This document shows, one piece after another, positions 23,450-36,285 of a stretch of DNA of 64,000 bases (position 1 is the stretch's first letter; every line of letters starts with the position of its first letter). The notes under the pieces were generated by a model, which was not told the DNA's origin, ran no database searches, and saw only the letters and a list, made by a program, of their open reading frames with translations. The stretch is taken from NCBI RefSeq assembly GCF_964355755.1, contig NC_092670.1, forward strand, positions 23,621,201 through 23,685,200, read 5' to 3'. The DNA is from Antedon mediterranea. Lineage: Eukaryota > Echinodermata > Crinoidea > Comatulida > Antedonidae. A program made the translations under genes and the position numbers.

Positions 23450-26150
23450 GCTGTAAAAGGTGAAACTACAGAGAAGAACATACGAATGTTAGTGATGAAT
23501 GGTAACATTTGGAATTAACAACAATGTGTTGGATAACATGATTTTATATAATGCCATGAGATAATATGAATGTGAATAAAAGTGGTGTTTGTGCCACAAA
23601 GGAGAAAAAAAACTACAGAGAAGACAAAAATACACCAAGTTGTGAAGAGTTTTAAGAGATTAATGAGTCCAAAAAAGGTTTTAAAGAAATATATTGATGA
23701 GTGATGAGATCTATTTTGATATTTGTCTGTAATTTGTGTAATAATTAAACATGTGGACGTGTACAGATATAAAATAATATTTTGTTTACAAACACGCTGT
23801 CATTGTTTTCTTTGTCAAAATACTCTTTGTGTAAAATGAGCATCACATCCGGAAATCCGAGGATCGCGTGCTTTGATAATTCTTTACCATTTATTTAAGT
23901 CTTTTGCGATTTTATTTCTTAAATCTTTTTATATTGTTGTTTATGTTGCCAATCACGCGATGTGATTGCGTGTCTGCAAATGTGCGTGATGGATTATTAT
24001 GTTCTCGTTTAGAAATCACTCCGATATACAATGCCTTCTATTCATAAATTAAAATGACGATCTTTAATTGGTAAATCGTTACGTTTTATTGTAGCTAGCC
24101 AGCACTAGCTTAGTCGTATGTCGTTGGGTTTTAATATAATCGCAATTCGGTTTAAATCCTGTTTCTAAATGCGAATTTATTCGCGCAAATCGTAAGAGTC
24201 GGTTTATACACATGCGTATTCGTATTTTCAACTACTTTTGTGACTTAAAATAATGCGCAACGAATCAGATTTCAGGAACGTTGGATTTGGTTTCTCGCGA
24301 ATATGTCTTCTCCTAGTGGAAAAAGAGGATGTAATGCCCTATAATTACGCCGAATATTTATGTTATATTAAAATCGTGATGTTAGAATATGTTCATTCTC
24401 ACCAAAGCATTGTTAAAAGTAGCTTTATTTTGTTTTCGTTATTGTAAATAGTTGTTAGCATTTAACATATAGGCCTATAATTGTTTGCAGAGATTAGGCC
24501 TAAATGATGCTTTTATTTGAACACGCAACCAGTTGCTAACAGAGTTTTGTTGAGACCCCTATTAATCTGTGTCTTATTCAAGCATTTATTAAGTTCCAAA
24601 TATATTTCATATAACATTATGCCAAAAAGTAATTCTCGGATGTGATCTCCAGATCACTAGCCTGGCGTCTATACATCTACACCTGACGCAAGGCTGCAGC
24701 TGCACCGCAGTGTATAGTTATAAAAAATGGTTTCGTTTTGCATTAAAAAAAATTGAAATTTTTTTTTAATGACATTACGTTATCATTACAAACTAAATAT
24801 TTTAGGTAAACAGCAACTTGAATTTGTATTGAAAATGTCAATACTTTTTTTTTATAAAGTTTTTTAACGAGGTCTACTCAATATTCAAAACGGTATTCGT
24901 TTTACCAAGAAGAAATTAGCATCACTTCTGGGAAGGTATAGACCTACAGTATAAACGATGACACATTTTCCAAAAGAAGAAACATAGAAAAAAAAAACTT
25001 GTATGTCGCGTGCGGACAACATAAATTCATATTTAAGCTAATACTCATCAGGTATTATTTTTAATCGTCATGGGTATTTAACGGTGTGTAATTACATTTT
25101 TTTCGTCACGGTTTGATTCGCCCTATTCTATACACGAAAGAGTGCCTAATACCGTGTTCGTACGGCGATTGAAATACACGTTTATTTGGTTTTTACCCTT
25201 GGGGTAAAACCCATACGACGTTCGTACGAATAAACAAAGTACCGGTAAGCTGACACGAAACCAATTAAGATCAGAATTCTTAGGTCAAAAAGCGCCCTCT
25301 GTGCGTCGACCCATATCAATTGACATGGCGTGTTGACATATTCAACTGGATATTGCATGTCGTTTTGTGCGCGAATCGTTCAATTATTATTTTTCAATCG
25401 ACAACCAGACCTATATATTTATAATACATCGAATACAATTTATTTTTTAACTAAATAATGATCGAAAATCCTGCTAACGTATGTTGTTTGTTGACCACGT
25501 GTATTTATCGTGCGAGCCGAACTATTGTTGTGGAAATTCCATTTAATGTACACGCACTGTACCCCTCTTGTAAAAATCACCACGTGTATTTATCGTGCAA
25601 GCCAAACTATTGTTGTGGAAATTCCATTTATTGTACACGCACTGTACCCCTCTTGTAAATCGTGGGAGCCGAACTATTGTTGTAAAAATTCCATTTAATG
25701 TACACGCACTGTACCCCTCTTGTAAAAATCACCACGTGTATTAATCGTGCGAGCCGAACGGTTGTTGTGGTGAAGTCACAGACACCAGGCTACCACAATA
25801 CAGAACTCCCTGCCGTTACATGTACATTATAAGCCACCGATTCGCAAGTTCAGGTCACCGGAGAAAACCAACGAGTTGATTATTTACATATAATTTTACA
25901 AAACAATAGATATACATTCGCATTAACGAAAAAGAACATTTTAAACAATAATTGCTAAACAATCAGAAAGCTTATTTGAGGTCGTGATTTGACATGACCC
26001 CGTTAACGCTTGATTAATTATACCCCGAGGCAGTGTGTAATTGGAATGGGATTGAAATAACCAGTAAAGTTGGTGGATTTTTCGTCCAGATGGTTTTCTA
26101 AATTTTTATAGCCAGAGGCGTAAGTTAATTGCCACACGCGACCTCACAGT
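23450..26150. other. No gene seen, repeats only
   Basis: No exon with protein resemblance on either strand. The only structure noted is the 85 bp tandem array at 25494-25765. Confidence 0.5.
25494..25765. repeat. Tandem repeat, four units of about 75-85 bp
   Basis: Units start at 25494, 25579, about 25656 and 25731 with ACCACGTGTATTTATCGTGC, GAGCCGAACTATTGTTGTGG and CACGCACTGTACCCCTCTTG. The third unit lacks the first block and the fourth is cut short. The short ORFs here are products of the repeat. Confidence 0.85.
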
Positions 26151-26154
26151 TGGA

Positions 26155-26301
26155 AGTACACGGTAGTTTCAGCCCCGTCCGAACGGGCCCTAAGGTTATT
26201 GCTCTTCAGGTCATTGAAAATGTCGTAGACCACCGAGGTGTCGCACGCAACATCCAGCCGTAGACCGAGGTGTCGCACGCAACATCCAGCCAGTCACGCA
26301 C
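26155..26301. mobile_element. TTGCGTG-module element, inverted end A (left)
   Basis: Reads TAAGGTTATTG, GGTCATTGAAAA, CCGAGGTGTCGCACGCAAC, then AGTCACGCA. The reverse complement of 28222-28328 shows the same blocks in the same order, making the two an inverted pair. Within A the CGAGGTGTCGCACGCAACAT block is duplicated in tandem (26224-26258 and 26259-26290). No transposase is seen. Confidence 0.65.
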
Positions 26302-26705
26302 ATTTGTTGTTTGTATGTTGTTTTAAATTGTTTGCGGATTAATATAATAAATGGCACATTTAAAGTAATACGTTAGCCTAATGTTGTAAACAAACTGGAT
26401 TTATTTTGATTGGGTTTAATTAAACTTACACGCAATATAACCGGACATGACCGGAGTTCATGATTTAATTAGATCTGTATCGTGCCATAGGAGGATTGAA
26501 AGACACTAGTTGCGTGCCATATTAGCATAGTTAAGTATATCGCGTTTACATTAAGCTATATATTGCGTGTTTGAAAATATTTGCGTGAGAAAAGAAATGC
26601 TAGTTGCGTGAAGTACTGTATATAGCGTTTACAATAAGATCTTTATATTGCGTGTTAGATACAGACCTGCTTGCGTGAGAGAATATACGTGAGTTTCCTG
26701 CCATT

Positions 26706-26800
26706 TTTCAATTCAATTCAATTAAATTTTTTTTCCACATATTACAACCTAGGATGAAGGGTGCAGAGCATATTTAAGCTAATAACATAAAAGCAGTGAA
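26706..26800 (-). mobile_element. Possible LINE 3' tail
   Basis: TTCAATTCAATTCAATT next to a T-run reads on the minus strand as A-rich sequence ending in (AATTG)n, the look of a CR1/L2-like tail. No coding part supports it. Confidence 0.3.
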
Positions 26801-26929
26801 TGAATAAGTAAATAAATAAATAATTAATTCCATACGGTATTTCATATATATTCATTCAGCGTTTTGTATCGGATTGTTTACATTTCCTAGATTCTTGCGT
26901 GCGAATACTCGTGCGTCAGAGAAATAGTT

Positions 26930-27350
26930 GCGTGAATGGGATCGCGTGAGGGAGAGTTGCGTGAATGGGATCGCGTGAGGGAGAGTTGCGTGAATGGGAT
27001 CGCGTGAGGGAGAGTTGCGTGATTGGATTAAAGTAGGCACCGGTGAAGTAGGTCGCGTTTACATTGAGATTCTCGTGTAAATACTCGCGTGATAGAAACA
27101 AAGTTATATATATAAGCCCTAGTTGCATGATGTGGGATTGGGTGTGGAGGGAGTTGCGTGAGGGGATTGAAGTAGGTCGCGTTTACATTGAGATTCTCGT
27201 GTGAATACTCGCGTGATAGAGACAAAGTTATAAGCCCTAGTTGCATGATATGGGATTGCGTGTGGAAGGAGTTGCGTGAGGGGATTGAAGTTGGTCGCGT
27301 TTACACTCAAATTCTTAATGTGAATATTCGCGTGAGAGAAGAAAATGTTT
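26930..27350. repeat. Nested GCGTG-rich tandem repeats
   Basis: First, three 29 bp units carry GCGTGAATGGGATCGCGTGA (starts 26930, 26959, 26988). Then two and a half units of 119-125 bp begin GGTCGCGTTTACATTGAGAT (about 27049, 27174, 27293). Counting its flanks (26510-27520), about 20 GCGTG words stand on the plus strand. The ORFs here on the minus strand are products of the repeats. Confidence 0.85.
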
Positions 27351-28221
27351 GAACTTGACATGGAATTCAGATGGCGATTTATGGATTATTATAATAAAAC
27401 CAGTTCTTTGAATACTTGGCATGAAAGAATATAGTTTGAGTACGGAAGCGATCCTGATATAGGTTTAATGTGTTCCTTCTTATTTACAAAAGTTACTTAA
27501 ATTCTATTTACAATCTTTGCGTGACAGGTTGACCAGCACGCGAACTACGGAAACAAAGAAAGAAATCAAAAGAATCCATTTTACAATTTCCCTTAATGAC
27601 TCTGTGTTTAAATATTATAACAATAGTTAAATCAGAAGCAGGTTTTTTTTATTTACCTACAAGTTTTATGTTGCCTTTACAATCCTCTTTCATTTATTTT
27701 TCTTCCGATACATACGGGCCCTCGAATTTATGTATTCAATTAAATTTCTTAAATAAGTAACTTACGGTAGTAATTCAGAATAATATACTCCATGTTGGTA
27801 GCAATTGAGTTTTACCATTTTACTTTATTGTAATTTTAAACACAATATTTTTGTCTTATTGTTTGACACTGTTACAAATAATTATGATTATTTAATGATA
27901 ATAATAAATATTATTATTATAGTGATTTAAATTGTTTTCTGTTATGTTAGGTCGTCATTTTAATTTTCAATTTTCTTTTCTAATTGATGTTAAATTAAAA
28001 TTTACATAAAATGTAAGACCTAATGGCAAAGTGAGTGGTATAATATCTCGTGAATGGGTTCCTAACATTCCCACTTTATAGGTGAATATTTACTTGTTAC
28101 TTTAGGTATTTTCAATTGTGTGAAGATAAAGCTTAAAACTGTTGGTTTTTTTCAGAGCGGTTCGAGTTACTCTCCTTAAAAGTTTAAACATAAAGGGCAG
28201 GTATTATAGTGTGCATAGACG

Positions 28222-28328
28222 CTTGCGTGACTAGCTGCTGTTGCGTGCGACACCTCGGTACGAAACAACAAATACACGATTTTTTTTCAATGACCAGGGG
28301 AACAATAACCTAAAGCCATTCCGTGTAA
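28222..28328. mobile_element. TTGCGTG-module element, inverted end B (right)
   Basis: Reads TTGCGTGACTAGC, GTTGCGTGCGACACCTCGG, TTTTCAATGACC, CAATAACC and CCGTGTA, mirroring end A. Ends A and B would bound an element of about 2.2 kb whose inside is full of TTGCGTGA words and tandem repeats. Confidence 0.65.
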
Positions 28329-29837
28329 ATGAAAGGGTGGTGACGACATGAATAACGTGACGACGAGGAAATCATACTCACGGCGACCGAAAACAATACA
28401 TGCTAACATATCTATATATACTTATTTCACTTTCAAGTACAAAACATGGTAAATTTAGAGAATATTTCTTTTCAATTTTGCTGAAACTGTAAAATACATA
28501 TATTTATTACTTTTAGTTCATCATCATATGCATTTATTTACAATTTCGTATATCTTTTATTGTCTTATTTTTTAATAGTTTATTCTTTATTTTTTTCACT
28601 GACTTAACAATATTTTATTTGCTCAGACAACTGAAAACGTTTTTTTACAACGTGTGTAATACCATAAAATAAACGTTTAATATATGATTTCATTTGTAAA
28701 TTATATTATTATTTACTATAATAAAGATTTTTATATACTATTTAATTCCTTTCAAATTATAAAGCTTAATACCGTATACAATGATATTGTACAATTTAAA
28801 CAAATAATGAATAAATTAGATTCAAGATAATTAATATAGAATTAATTAGTCCCACATTGAATATATAGTTAATCACATTGTCCAATCCGATGTTGGCGTT
28901 TGTACGTATTGTAATCAATCGTTTAAGAAAGAGTAAAATTACAATGTATTATTAGTCTTCCTTGGTTTATACCCTTTGCGTAAGTTACTTGCGATGCGTG
29001 TTATATTAATGCGCTATTGCCACGCCATGAATCGTGTGAAGCTACCGCGACGATATATGGAAGATGTCGTTCACCTAGTTTTTCATTATCTTTTAATTGA
29101 TAATTCATATTTCTTTTTGTGAAAATATAAAGGTATTTATTGATTTTTGTGTAATTGGAATCGTGTTCGGAGACTCGCGTGAGAGTTTAATGTGCCAATT
29201 GCACGCTATCATCAAAAGGATAAAATGCTTTGCGTTTTGTAGCTTTCATTAGTGTTTCCTGGTGACTTGCCCGTTTGAATGAATAAATACATCTACATAT
29301 TTTATAAGTAATTTTAGAATCCGATTGTTAGCGATTTCGAAGAACATTCTATGAAAACAGATGCTGACAATCGAATTTTATTGTGTTGTATTTCTTACAC
29401 CAAGGATTTCTTGCTATGTATACAAAAAAAGTACTAACATTTTTTTTTAAACGCGCAGCTAGCAATATACTGAACATTATATTAAATTGTTAAGTAAAGT
29501 TGTGTTTAAACTACTGTAATTGTTAATAGGAATCTAATGATGAAAAAGGTCACGTTTGACGCTGACTCTCCTTGCTAATTATTATATTTTGAATTATAAA
29601 TGAGGAAAACATTGAATTTCTTTCCGTTTAATATTGAGTTATAGGTCTATACGTTTGTGTTTTTTCTATATATAGGCATAAATTACTCTATCGTAGAATA
29701 TTGTACAGAGATACATCACGTATCCTTTACCTTGTAAGCTATAATAATGTTGTAATTGATAAATCAGTGTTATTTGTTTAAGCTGCGTCTGTGTTCTAAA
29801 TCACACATATATAGGTTGCGGGGACGTTTAAATATAA

Positions 29838-29973
29838 AGCTTGATTCCCACTAAGACGCAATGCAAGAACGTTAGCGAATGAACGCAAGTAATTTTGCAC
29901 GATTTCACGACAACATCCCGGATGATAATCCTTTCCGTCGTTTTGATTGGTCAAATAGGGAATCAAGTGTAAA
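29838..29973. mobile_element. MITE family C, diverged copy
   Basis: Ends TAAAGCTTGATTCCCACTA and TAGGGAATCAAGTGTAAAG form an inverted pair and resemble the ends of the copy at 33149. Both copies share GCAAG and GATTGGTC words inside. Confidence 0.5.
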
Positions 29974-30172
29974 GACCTGTTGCGTGAGAAGGAGACGTCA
30001 TTTTTAGTACATTTTGATAAATAAAGCAGCCTAGTTTAAAGTATATTGTGTTTACTGTGTGTATTTATTTTAACCTTGTTATTGTATAATATCCGTTACT
30101 TATCATTGTGTTTCGCCTCTTCAATGGATCAATAAGTTTCAAATAAAAGAACAGAATTTAATCTGGAAGATA

Positions 30173-30295
30173 GTTGCGTGACAGTGTGGATATCGTTGCG
30201 TGTGACACATCGGTACGGCACAATAACTGCGATCATTTTCAAATACCTTAACAATTACCCCTATTCGAGCAAACACCGTAAACCTTGCTGAGAAT
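30173..30295. mobile_element. TTGCGTG-module element, end C
   Basis: Same orientation as end B: TTGCGTGACAG, GTTGCGTGTGACACATCGG, GATCATTTTCAAATACC and CACCGTAAACC. More diverged. No matching left end was found nearby. Confidence 0.55.
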
Positions 30296-33148
30296 ACGTG
30301 ATTTGCTACAATCTCCTGTTCTTTTGTACGATTCTTTGTTTGTTTTGTTAACATCATTCACTGGAAATTCAGATTAGACCATGCGGACCCATGTCAGCCA
30401 GCAAACTTGTGCCTACACAGAATGGTAGTGGCTAATGTATACAGTGTATTAAACCCGAGTATTCTCCCTATGTAGGCCTATTTTAGAAATGCAATAATGA
30501 AGAAATTGAATTGCGTCATTTGCCTTATTTTTTTATTTACAGGCATATGGCCACATTTAAATTCTGAAAAATAGAAAAAACTGTTGGTATTAATTTCTGT
30601 TAGAAGCTCCTATTTGAAACGTTTACATCTTAAAATATCGACAAATGAATATAAAACATCGGGTAACAAGTAGGCCTACCGGGAATTTCATCAGGCTTCT
30701 TAAATTATGGCGTTCACATTAAAATGGCATTTAATCTGATTCGTACGTTCCGGCTAATCTAGAATGTATTTCCGGTAGCCTTTCTCATTCGCGTGTGTTT
30801 GATTGTGATGTTCGCACGCAATGTATACGATTTGTTCTACTTTTCTTGAGCTTTCTTTTATCTAAACCCTTGACCATGTTGATACAATACACAGGACAAG
30901 ACAACACCTGTTCAATTGGAAGGCAAAGTAGTAATGTCTGTTAACATGAACTTATGTTCGTTCTTATGAATTGATTTCTGATTTTTATAAATATCAACTC
31001 TGAAAAAAAATTTTTAATTAACTTACTTATTTCATTTATTCATTAAATTTATTCTTTATTATTTCGTAATCAATGTACATATACGACAGATATACAAAAT
31101 CTCTTTATGAACATTTTATTTTTTTACTTTGTTTTTTAGTTTTCATATTTAATTTACTCGATTTATGAACTTTATTTGAGAAACGTTTCGTAGTGAACTA
31201 ATGAACTAATCTATTTCGCTATGGGCATTTTTATAGGCATGAAAGGTGTGTAGACATTTGTGTAAATGTGTTTCTTGCTCCTAATATGACCCCGCAGTAT
31301 CGAAACTATTCATAATATGTTTGAAGTCATAGTTCATCAGTATATTTTTTGCTCAGTACTGGTTGTAATTAAAACTATATGGACATTCTAGTTGATGAGT
31401 GATCACGTGCGTAGCCAAGTGACACTAAAACTCTTGTTTGTCACGAAAGTTTGAAAAGTCAACAGAATTAAGTAGTTAACATTCAGAGTTAGGCACGAAA
31501 TGCGGTGATTACCGCACCACTATCCAGACTCGTACAATTCTTGAGTTTACGGGGAAAACTTTTACCTCACCTAAATTTATTTAGTTGTTAGGGGTTTAAG
31601 AGAATAAAAGAAGTACATTTGTACAGTACTTGGAAACATTGTGTTACATTAAATTGATGAATAAAGATGGGAGGAACTCATAAAATAAAAAAAGATAATA
31701 GACCTGGCAGATATAGAAGATGGATATATACGTGTATTATTCATTTATTACAAACTCTGGGAAAAAAAGATAATAAAATGAAATGCAATAAAATAATGAT
31801 AAAAGGTCACTTTGGTAGGTGCCTGGAAAGATAGAGAAAAACATCTTGTGATGGGCGAACCTTAAAAAGAAATGATAATAATTAGGATAGGAAATTTAAA
31901 TAGGCCTAAAAATAAAACAAATTAAAAAAAAAGGAACAAAAAAAGATTGCCTTACACCAAAAATGAAATCGTACTAATACTATTCATATATCGCATGTGG
32001 CCATGTCATTCTAACAAATTAGAAAAGGACAAGCTCCTTAAAAAAAGGACACATATTCGTATTTTAATCGCACATTTCTGGTAATTAAAATCTTGATTTG
32101 TTATTTGTTTATGTTATTTCAATTCACAATCAACAGGGGGGATCCCGCCATACAGACTGGAATACATAAAACACGAGACAAAAGAACATCGGCAAAGTCT
32201 ACAAAAACCAATTACAAACATTTCTTAATTTTGTATTTAAGTAAGATAAACAATTAAAGAAATAGTGTCAAGGCAATATATGAATTTTCTGTGTTAAAAG
32301 TGATCTTACTAGCGGTTTGTTTTGGTGAATTTGCGTGATAATCCGGTCACGCAACCAAACAGTCAACAAAGCCGCATTATGAGGCGTGACAATTTCTGTA
32401 GGCGATTTAAAAGTTTAATTGGATGATCGCGTGTGTTTGGTATACCATTGATAGATAAACTAATTTTCAATAAGAATTACTGTCTAACTGATACTTAATT
32501 GTTCTCATTTCTAGGTCCATGATTGTATGTTGTGTTTATATCATGTATATAGTCTTTGTAAATGCGGCGAAGTGCAGACCGAGCTTCACGCATTATGCGA
32601 ATGCCCATTTACTGCACACATACGCCAAACTTGTTATATATATTGCCATAGTCTTTTGTTTTTATTTTCTTTATATTAAACCTTTATTACTGTTAAAATT
32701 TGTTTTCGAAGCTCTTAAAGTTATTGAAAATATTATCTAAGTTTGTTATTGATATTTTCATGCTTGTATCGCCTACTATTTGTGTGCCATGTTGGATACT
32801 GTTGTCCCCAGTTGACAATAAATAATAAGAATATAAATAATATCTCGTGATTATAGATTGATTATGTCAAGTTTTAATTTTGTAAATTTTCTTTCAATTA
32901 GTAAATGAGTCATTAAATCGGTCAATGCTTTAAAATTAGATCTATTATGGACATAGGAAAATAAAATACTTTTCTCCTAAACGTAAATAAATTAAGTATT
33001 ATAGTATTTTCAATCAGTTTTGAACTTTACTCAATCGTGTCTAATCACTGGCCGCCACTTATCAGTCGACTCAGGAAGCAACGCAAAAACGTACGCGCAA
33101 AATTTTACCAATCACAATCTAAAGGTTACATGATCCGTTTCTTACTTG

Positions 33149-33334
33149 TTAAGCGTGGTTCCCACTAGCGACGTAACACAAGGACGTAACGCAACGCAAG
33201 TGAATTGACCAATCACAAGCGATGGCTTATTCGCTTTTGATTGCTAACTGTCTATAACTTCGCTTGTCATTGGTTAAAACGCTTGCGTTGCGTTTACGTC
33301 CTTGCGTTACGTTCTAGTGGGAACTAAGCTTTAA
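33149..33334. mobile_element. MITE family C with inverted ends of about 50 bp
   Basis: TTAAGCGTGGTTCCCACTAG, followed by ACGTAAC, AAGGACGTAACGCAACGCAA at the left, is mirrored at the right by TTGCGTTGCGTTTACGTCCT and CTAGTGGGAACTAAGCTTTAA. TTAA stands at both borders. No coding capacity. Confidence 0.8.
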
Positions 33335-33633
33335 ACTGAACACGCATTTTATCTGTAAAATTGACAGTTAAAATAAAATAAAAGTGGGCTGCCTTCACGA
33401 AAGAGACAGAAACAACAAGAATAAAAACCCGTCTACTTCAAATTTTAGTTATGATTCAAGCATTTTTTTTTGGCTTTGTCATTGTGCTATAGTGATGAAT
33501 GACAAAATAATTGTTGTCTGTAGAAAACAATTCTTGGGATTACCGCCATTAAACTTGATTCCGTTCAACATCATTCAGCACTTCGTCTGCTAATTTACGC
33601 AAAGCCAGAATCATTTTCCTTACCGCAACCACA

Positions 33634-33770
33634 TTCAACCAATCCCGTCGGTTTCTTTACCGTCCACATTCAACCAATCAGAAACAAGTATTTTAATTAA
33701 CACGTGTAGAAACATTTGACCAATCAGAATGTATAATTATTACTGCTGCTCACACATTCAACCAATCAGT
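33634..33770 (+). promoter_or_regulatory. Array of four CCAAT motifs
   Basis: CCAAT at 33639, 33674, 33720 and 33762, all on the same strand and each in a variant of CACATTCAACCAATCAG. Spacings are 35, 46 and 42 bases. This is either a degenerate tandem repeat or an NF-Y-type promoter. No gene is seen immediately downstream. Confidence 0.55.
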
Positions 33771-34377
33771 GGTTTTTTTTTATTAGCTGATCAAATTTGT
33801 CATGATTATGGGTTATACTTGCCCCATGCTGGGATCGTCGGTATTAGTTGTAGGGGTGAATAAAAAGGTGATCTGATATGAATTACAAAATAGCTTCAAC
33901 CAACGCCCTCAGATGAACCATAGTTGCAAGTTATCAATTTCTCTCCAATATTTTAAAAGTAAATGTGCAAGATACATATTTAAATTGTTAAAATTATACT
34001 TTAAAATGCATAATTAACGTTGACGAGAGATTTTTACCAAAAGACTAATATCTATCCTGTTGGTTCTTCGGTGTTTACTCTGCTTTGTTGCTTATTTACT
34101 TGTTTTACATTATTGTTGTTTTAAAAAAGAGATATTTGAAGTAGGCTTTCAAATTATTGAATTCAAGCTCTATAATTAAATATTGACAGAAACTTCACTA
34201 CGCTGGAGGTCTGATATAGTCTGCTGCGTCCACCTGTGCGTGGAGCAGACGAGAGGTCTAGAGAACAAAAGTCCTCGCAAACTTTACGTTCCAAGTTTTA
34301 AAGTTACAAAATTATCCGTTTACCGAACTACGGTACATCTTTTCTTATCGCTTTATATTATCATCGTCCTCTGAACT

Positions 34378-34540
34378 CGTGCGTATAGAAGCGTATCGTT
34401 ATTATCCGTATTTGGAGGCGTGCGTACTAAAGTACTAGTTACTAGTGTTTTAACGCGCGCGTACAGAAAAGTATCATTATCAGCGTTCTGACACGCGCGT
34501 ACTAAAGCGGTAACAGCGTTTGAAGGCGCGCATAGTTCTT
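34378..34540. repeat. Degenerate tandem repeat, about three units
   Basis: GCGTATAGAAGCGTATCGTT, GCGCGTACAGAAAAGTATCA and GCGCGTACTAAAGCGGTAAC begin successive units of about 60 bp. Confidence 0.55.
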
Positions 34541-34999
34541 TTCCCTCTTGTTTAACTGATAATATACGAGAAAATTCCGTGGATTTGTTTTTTTATTTTC
34601 CAAATTATACAAAACGAAAGTGGCAAATATTGAGGCAATTCCAATTGCATTTCTTCTCAATATCCTCCTCCCCGCAAGACGATTGGGAATGATATAAATG
34701 AATAAGATTAATCATTATTATTAATACAACTGTCTTAATATTAATATTAAAGAAATATTTCTTAAGAAATTTACTTGACATATATACTTGTGGTTAGTTA
34801 GCAAGAAAATGTAGGCCAGGGTTGTGCAGTTCTTTATAGATATCCGCCTCGGACTGGTTGGTCACCATCCAAGTTATCAATCTTGATATTAAATATTCCC
34901 GTCTTTAATTTATCAAGACATAAATTTTAATTACACGTGGTGGATGTAGATAAGTGATGACTAGCTTAATTATTTTTCTGCTTAAAAACACGGTAAGTT

Positions 35000-36235
35000 T
35001 TAATATTTAAGTGTTATACACTTTATTGTAATCAACTCACAGCCTAAAGACACTAATATACGACGATTTACAGTTAATACCGGAGAACATACATGATTAT
35101 GGTTATATAAAGTTTACATGAAAAACTACACTGAAAAAGACGCAACAAAATTACGGTCCTAGAACTCGTCACTAGGACGAGTTGGTAAGTGATCAGCGCG
35201 CAAACGCAAAAGGACTGGTGACAAAAGCATTTACCTACGAAAGACATGTAGGCCCTATCTCCTAATAGGCCTATATCTTGACTTCCACAATATAACCAGT
35301 ACTATTGATGAAACATCCGTCCATTTTTAAACGGAAAATTGTATAAAAGTTACCATTTTCGATAACCGGTATTAATTGAGCAACGACATTATTCGGTTTT
35401 TCCGTTTGATTGACATTAGTAAAAATGATCAATACTGTATTTTAAGTACCATTGTTATCGCCTTATTACGGACACATTAATGAATGTCAAAGAGATTAGA
35501 TATTCCAGACTGCTTGATTGAGTCTGACCTTTATGTTAACGACAGGTTTTAGCGTTTCAAAAGACCGGATTTATTACCATTTAGCGGGCTCTACAATATT
35601 GTAACGGACGTCTGTACCCTAAATTACGAACGCATAATGTACGTAATTGAGGAGTTCCATGGACCAGTGGTTCGTGGCCCTTAAATCCCCCCATGTTCGA
35701 AATGTCGCCATGTCACATTTTTTATATCTTCTTTTTGTGTATTAATTTAAGTCAATATATGAAAAATATCTTCCAGATGATATTTTAATGTTTAAAACCC
35801 CCAATAAATACCATTCGTTTTTCCTTTTTTTTCCATTTTAATTGTTACAAATTTTTGTATTTTGCTTTTGAGTGTTTTAGTAATTTTAAAATAAAGTTTC
35901 TGTATCATATCTGTCATCCAAATCAATGATGTGTGGTTGAAAATGTTATCATGTAATGAAATAATGTATGCAACAAGACTCATAAAAATCAGACATAGCA
36001 ATAGGTCTAAGTGCCAATATGGAAGTCTGAGGTGTAGGCCTATTCATAACAAACATTCCATCATATATAATAAAGAAAATAAACTTCTGGTAATCTGTTT
36101 ATCACGACTGGTTTAAATTAAGCACTTGTTTAAAATCTGGTTTAATTACTGTAGTATGGCCACCAAATCAGTTGTTGCGTGTTTGTATATGAATTGATAC
36201 TAAACAGGGTTATTTACTTCAACCGGGATTGTATA
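35000..36235. other. No gene seen
   Basis: AT-rich unique-looking sequence. No exon with protein resemblance on either strand. Confidence 0.4.
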
Positions 36236-36239
36236 TAAC

Positions 36240-36271
36240 CATGGAGAAATAAGTTAACTTATTTCTCCATG
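36240..36271. repeat. Perfect 32 bp palindrome
   Basis: The half CATGGAGAAATAAGTT is followed at once by its exact reverse complement with no spacer. It directly precedes the CCGCGG repeat array. Confidence 0.95.
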
Positions 36272-36285
36272 ATATAACTGAGACG

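Larger units (their letters stand above)
28329..33148. other. No gene seen
   Basis: AT-rich sequence. I noted end C (30173) and a diverged MITE (29838-29973). Short ORFs of 60-73 codons show no family resemblance. 32740-32840 ends GACAATAAATAATAAGAA like a LINE tail but is too weak to call. Confidence 0.45.

Noticed and set aside
25140-25240. Inverted words TTCGTACG and GGTTTTTACCC around a short centre
   Set aside because: The arms match only in short pieces with unequal spacing, so a defined inverted-repeat element is not supported.
25458-25698. Two overlapping ORFs with repeated TIVVEIPF residues
   Set aside because: Translation of the 85 bp tandem array in two frames.
26852-27361. Overlapping minus-strand ORFs with repeated ITQLSLTRS-like residues
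   Set aside because: Translation of the GCGTG-rich tandem repeats. No start context, splice sites or family match.
32500-32850. Possible LINE 3' tail ending GACAATAAATAATAAGAA
   Set aside because: No coding remnant and only a generic AT-rich ending, so it is not listed as a feature.
23255-33800. Possible CRISPR-like or phage-like arrays among the tandem repeats
   Set aside because: Units are contiguous without unique spacers and the sequence is clearly animal nuclear DNA with spliced genes.
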